A stretch of DNA of 64,000 bases, taken from contig NZ_CP014480.1 of assembly GCF_001580365.1 (NCBI RefSeq), positions 3,554,289 through 3,618,288 on the forward strand. Reading direction: 5' to 3'. Positions 60,920 through 64,000 of the stretch are shown here, one piece after another (positions within the stretch are counted from its first letter, which is position 1; each line of letters opens with the position of its first letter). Both the position numbers and the translations under genes were made by a program. The notes below the pieces were generated by a model. The model saw nothing but the letters and a program-made list of their open reading frames with translations, searched no databases and had not been told where the DNA came from. The stretch is from Kocuria turfanensis. GTDB lineage: Bacteria; Actinomycetota; Actinomycetes; Actinomycetales; Micrococcaceae.

Positions 60920-63091
60920 TCAGGCGCCGGCCAGCCCCATCCGGTCGAGCACCCAGGCGTACTCCCAGGCGGTGTCCTTCCACTGCGAGTACCGCCCGGA
61001 CGCGCCGCCGTGGCCGCCGGCCATCTCGCAGCGCAGCAGCACGGGCTGGCCGGAGGTCGTGGCCTCCCGCAGCGCGGCGACCCACTTGGCCGGCTCCACG
61101 TAGAGCACCCGGGTGTCGTTGAGGCTGGTCACGGCCAGCACCGGGGGATAGGGCAGCGGGCGGACGTTCTCGTAGGGGGAGTAGTCGCGCATGTACCGGT
61201 AGACGTGCGAGTCCTCGATCGGGTTGCCCCACTCCTCCCACTCCAGGGCCGTGAGCGGCAACGAGGGGTCGAGGATGGAGGTCAGCGGGTCCACGAACGG
61301 CACCGCCGCCAGCGCGCCGCAGTACTTCTCGGGGGCCAGGTTGAGCACCGCGCCCACGAGCAGGCCGCCGGCGGACCCGCCCATCACCAGGATCCGCCGC
61401 TCGTCGAGGTCCGGGCGGGCCGCCAGGTGCTCGGTCACCGCCACGTAGTCGGTGAAGGTGTTGACCTTGTGCAGCTTCTTGCCCTCCTCGTACCAGGACC
61501 GGCCCAGCTCGCCGCCGCCGCGCACGTGGGCGACCGCCCAGACCACGCCGCGGTCCAGCAGGGACAGCCGGGAGACGGAGAATCCCGGGTCGGTGCTGTG
61601 CTCGTAGGAGCCGTAGGCGTACTGGACCACCGGTGCCGGCACCGCGGGGTCCAGGTCCGCCCGGCGGACCAGGGAGACGGGGATCCGGGTGCCGTCCGCG
61701 GCGACGGCCCAGTCCCGCTCCACCGTGTAGTCGGCCGGGTCGTACCCGCCGAGCACCGTGGTCTCCCGGCGCAGCACGGGCTCGGCGGGCAGGGCGTCGT
61801 CGTCGCCGGTGGCGCCGGCGGGGAAGACGTCGTAGACGCGCGGGGGCGTGGTGAAGGAGGTGTAGGACAGCCGCAGCACCGGGGCGTCGTGCTCGGCGGC
61901 GGCCACCCCGGCGGTGTAGAGCTGCTCCGCGAAGGCCGGCTCCACGGCCGCCGCCTGGGCGTCCGTGCCGAGGCCCGCCAGAGGGAGCAGCCGCACCCGC
62001 AGCGTGGTCTCCGCCCGCACGGAGACCACCAGGTGGGTGGCCGTGACCGCGCAGCCGTTGACCCGCACGGTGTCCGAGGCCGGGACGACGTCGCGCAGGT
62101 CCACCTCCGCGATCGGGCGGCCGAGGTCGGCCGGGTCCATCAGCGAGACCCGGGAGTTCGGGGCCTCGTGGTCGTGGGTCAGCAGGATCTGCTCGCGGCC
62201 GTCCAGCAGGAACGGCTCGGCCTCGTAGAGGACCCGGTCGGTGCGCGGCAGCACCACCTGCAGCGGGGCCTGCGGATCCGCCGCCGGCTGGATCAGCTGC
62301 TCGGAGAACTCCGAGCACATGGCCTCCACCACGATCCAGCGCCGGTCCGCGGACAGCCCCGCGCCCAGCCACAGGCCCGGGTCGGTCTCCTCGTGGACCA
62401 CCACGTCCTCGGCCACCGGGGTGCCCAGGACGTGGCGGCGCAGCTGGTGGGGCCGCCAGGACTCGTCCACCACGGTGTAGTAGACCGCGCGGGCGTCGGG
62501 GGTGAGGAAGGACCCGTAGAAGGTCCCGGGGATCTCGTCGGCGAGCAGCGCCCCGGTGGTGAGGTCGCGCACGCGCAGGGTGAACCGCTCGTCCCCGGTG
62601 ACGTCCTCGGCCCAGGCCAGCAGCTCCCCGTCCTCGGAGACGTCGAAGCTGCCGAGGGAGTAGAACTCGTGCTTCGCGGACTCGGCGTTGGCGTCGAGCA
62701 GCACCTGCTCGCCGGCCATGGGGGTCCCGGGCTCGACGACGGGCGGGGTCCAGTCCGCGAGGACGTCCCCGGTGGTCGTGGCCGGCACCCGGCAGAACAC
62801 CTGGTGCGCGCCGCCCTCCACCGTGCGGGAGAAGTACCACCAGTCCCCGCGCCGGTTCGGCACCGACAGGTCGGTCTCCTGGGTGCGGCCCTTGATCTCC
62901 CCGAAGATCGACTCCCGCAGCCCGGCCAGGTGGGCCGTGCGGGCCTCCGCGTACTCGTTCTCCGCGGTGAGGTGGGCGAGCACCTCCGGGGACTCCTTCG
63001 CCCGCATCCACTCGTAGGGATCGGAGAACAGGTGGCCGTGGAAGCTGCGCTCGGCGGGCTGCCGGCGGATCTGCGGGGGAAGAGCTGTCAT
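60920..63091 (-). CDS. ptrB: S9 family oligopeptidase B-like serine peptidase
   Basis: 723 residues. N-terminal beta-propeller (FSDPYEWM near 24, WWYFSRTVEGG) and C-terminal alpha/beta hydrolase with the nucleophile in MGGSAGG (about 571), Asp in TSLNDTRV (about 660) and His in AGGHGG (about 693). VRGGGELGRSWYEEGKKL is characteristic of prolyl oligopeptidase/oligopeptidase B. Cleaves short peptides after basic residues in the cytoplasm. Start ATG 63091 follows TAGGAT (63104-63099) by 7 nt, so predicted leaderless; the ATG three codons upstream overlaps that box. Confidence 0.92.
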   Translation of the reverse strand: MTALPPQIRRQPAERSFHGHLFSDPYEWMRAKESPEVLAHLTAENEYAEARTAHLAGLRESIFGEIKGRTQETDLSVPNRRGDWWYFSRTVEGGAHQVFCRVPATTTGDVLADWTPPVVEPGTPMAGEQVLLDANAESAKHEFYSLGSFDVSEDGELLAWAEDVTGDERFTLRVRDLTTGALLADEIPGTFYGSFLTPDARAVYYTVVDESWRPHQLRRHVLGTPVAEDVVVHEETDPGLWLGAGLSADRRWIVVEAMCSEFSEQLIQPAADPQAPLQVVLPRTDRVLYEAEPFLLDGREQILLTHDHEAPNSRVSLMDPADLGRPIAEVDLRDVVPASDTVRVNGCAVTATHLVVSVRAETTLRVRLLPLAGLGTDAQAAAVEPAFAEQLYTAGVAAAEHDAPVLRLSYTSFTTPPRVYDVFPAGATGDDDALPAEPVLRRETTVLGGYDPADYTVERDWAVAADGTRIPVSLVRRADLDPAVPAPVVQYAYGSYEHSTDPGFSVSRLSLLDRGVVWAVAHVRGGGELGRSWYEEGKKLHKVNTFTDYVAVTEHLAARPDLDERRILVMGGSAGGLLVGAVLNLAPEKYCGALAAVPFVDPLTSILDPSLPLTALEWEEWGNPIEDSHVYRYMRDYSPYENVRPLPYPPVLAVTSLNDTRVLYVEPAKWVAALREATTSGQPVLLRCEMAGGHGGASGRYSQWKDTAWEYAWVLDRMGLAGA

Positions 63092-63196
63092 GGTGCCCAT
63101 CCTAGGGAAGGCGCGCCGCCCGCCGCTGGCCGGACCGGGCGCGCGGCGCCGACGGGCGGGCCCGGCGGCCCGCCCGGGCGGTGCCAGAATGGCCGC

Positions 63197-63976
63197 ATGA
63201 GCACCCCTGCGCACCTCGCCCCGCGACCGCCGGCCTTCGGCTCCACCCGCGCCGACCTGTGGATGCAGGTGGTCCTGGTGCTGGGGGTCTCCCTGGGCGC
63301 CTCGGCGCTCTACGCGGTGCTCTCCCTGGCCGAGCAGCTCTCCCGCGGACCGCTCTCGGAGGCGCGGACGACGATGAACCCGCCGCTGAGCCCGCAGCCG
63401 CTGCTCGACCTGCTGCGCCAGCTCACCGGCATCGGCCTGGACCTGGTCCCGGTGCTGCTGGCGCTGTACCTGCTCGCCGGGTCCGCGGGCGCGCTGGGCA
63501 CGGTGCGGCGGCGGATCGGGCTCGACGCCCGGATGCCGGTCCCGGACCTCGGGCTGGGCACCGTCCTGTTCCTCGTCATGGGCCTGGGCACCCTGGCCCT
63601 CTACGCGGCCGGCCGCGCCCTGGGGCTCACCGCGGAGGTGACGACGTCCGGGCTGGCCGAGCACTGGTGGACGGTGCCGGTGCTGCTGCTCTCCGCGCTG
63701 CGCCACGCCCTGGTCGAGGAGGTGGTGGTGGTCGCGTTCCTGACCGACCGGCTCACCCGCATCGGCTGGCGCTGGCCGGTGGTGCTGGCGGTCACGGCGC
63801 TGTTCCGCGGCAGCTACCACCTCTACCAGGGCATCGGGCCCTTCCTCGGCAACGTGGTGATGGGCCTGGTCTTCGCCGAGCTCTACCGGCGCACCGGGCG
63901 GGTCATGCCCCTCGTCGTCGCGCACTTCCTGCTGGACGCCGTGGGCTTCCTGGGCGTCGGCCGGCTGCTCGGCTGA
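63197..63976 (+). CDS. CPBP-family intramembrane metalloprotease
   Basis: 259 residues, about six membrane segments. The Abi/CPBP motifs are present: the Glu pair in RHALVEEVVVVAFL, FRGSYHLYQG (histidine) and the final VAHFLLDAVGFLG. Members act as Rce1-like membrane proteases or in bacteriocin immunity. CAGAAT six bases before the ATG gives a predicted leaderless transcript. Divergent from the peptidase gene across 105 bp. Confidence 0.85.
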   Translation: MSTPAHLAPRPPAFGSTRADLWMQVVLVLGVSLGASALYAVLSLAEQLSRGPLSEARTTMNPPLSPQPLLDLLRQLTGIGLDLVPVLLALYLLAGSAGALGTVRRRIGLDARMPVPDLGLGTVLFLVMGLGTLALYAAGRALGLTAEVTTSGLAEHWWTVPVLLLSALRHALVEEVVVVAFLTDRLTRIGWRWPVVLAVTALFRGSYHLYQGIGPFLGNVVMGLVFAELYRRTGRVMPLVVAHFLLDAVGFLGVGRLLG

Positions 63977-64000
63977 GGCGGGCCCGCCGTGCGGGCCCGC

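Noticed and set aside
57015..61103. One long open frame of 1362 codons
   Set aside because: Its first part is out of frame with gatA, the middle is gatB, and the end is a shadow of the oxidoreductase at 59701. Only the gatB section has homology.

Overview
The window is about 73% GC, with strong third-position GC bias, frequent GTG starts and many overlapping ATGA/GTGA gene junctions. It looks like an actinobacterial chromosome. A secreted resuscitation-promoting factor with a LysM tail, a GatCAB/LigA block, actinobacterial-type acyl-CoA carboxylase subunits (AccA, AccD, AccE) and an Rv3303c-type LpdA point to Micrococcaceae, perhaps Kocuria. The genus is inferred from protein style only; there is no rRNA in the window. 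I found no tRNA, rRNA, CRISPR array, insertion sequence or prophage gene.

Layout. (1) 1-4548: the 3' part of a Pls/PosA-type membrane NRPS overlapping a DUF418-like membrane acyltransferase. (2) 4549-14715: a nitrate/nitrite assimilation island. It has narK, a molybdopterin nitrate reductase, a flavoprotein partner, the HemD-like regulator NnaR, and divergent nirB and nirD. Two copies of a 70-bp palindromic repeat bracket the narK operon, and GlnR-box-like half sites lie at three promoters. (3) 14764-17269: an anchored alpha/beta hydrolase and a second DUF418-like acyltransferase, a paralog of the first. (4) 17282-40931: housekeeping genes in an order that recalls the M. tuberculosis Rv3279-Rv3308 neighbourhood (phosphohexomutase, purine nucleoside phosphorylase, lpdA, accA, maf, accE, accD, birA). 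This order is interrupted by an MFS transporter, a PPTase/thioesterase pair, an alcohol/aldehyde dehydrogenase operon with its regulator, a dicarboxylate symporter and a DUF885 protein. It ends with a birA - PH domain - adenylate cyclase - PP2C operon. (5) 41096-43081: a Tat-exported SGNH-like protein and an ArsR/SRPBCC pair. (6) 43111-50922: a fatty-acid oxidation locus (acyl-CoA oxidase, TetR, thiolase, FabG4-like reductase, MaoC hydratase) arranged like Rv0241c-Rv0244c. (7) 51027-60828: ligA, an inositol-phosphatase-family enzyme, rpf, gatCAB (gatB has lost its 3' end) and a DAO-type oxidase. (8) 60920-63976: an S9 oligopeptidase and a CPBP protease.

Recurring themes. At least a dozen genes have a -10-like hexamer only 6-8 nt before the start codon and no Shine-Dalgarno sequence, which predicts leaderless transcripts; I used this to choose several starts. 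A palindrome, TGTAGGAGTCCTACA, occurs about 100 bp upstream of both accA and accD, 10 kb apart, and may co-regulate the two carboxylase subunits. Convergent genes are separated by long, near-perfect hairpins. The most abnormal place is the end of gatB, where the conserved C-terminus and stop codon are missing and the frame runs on into the next gene.
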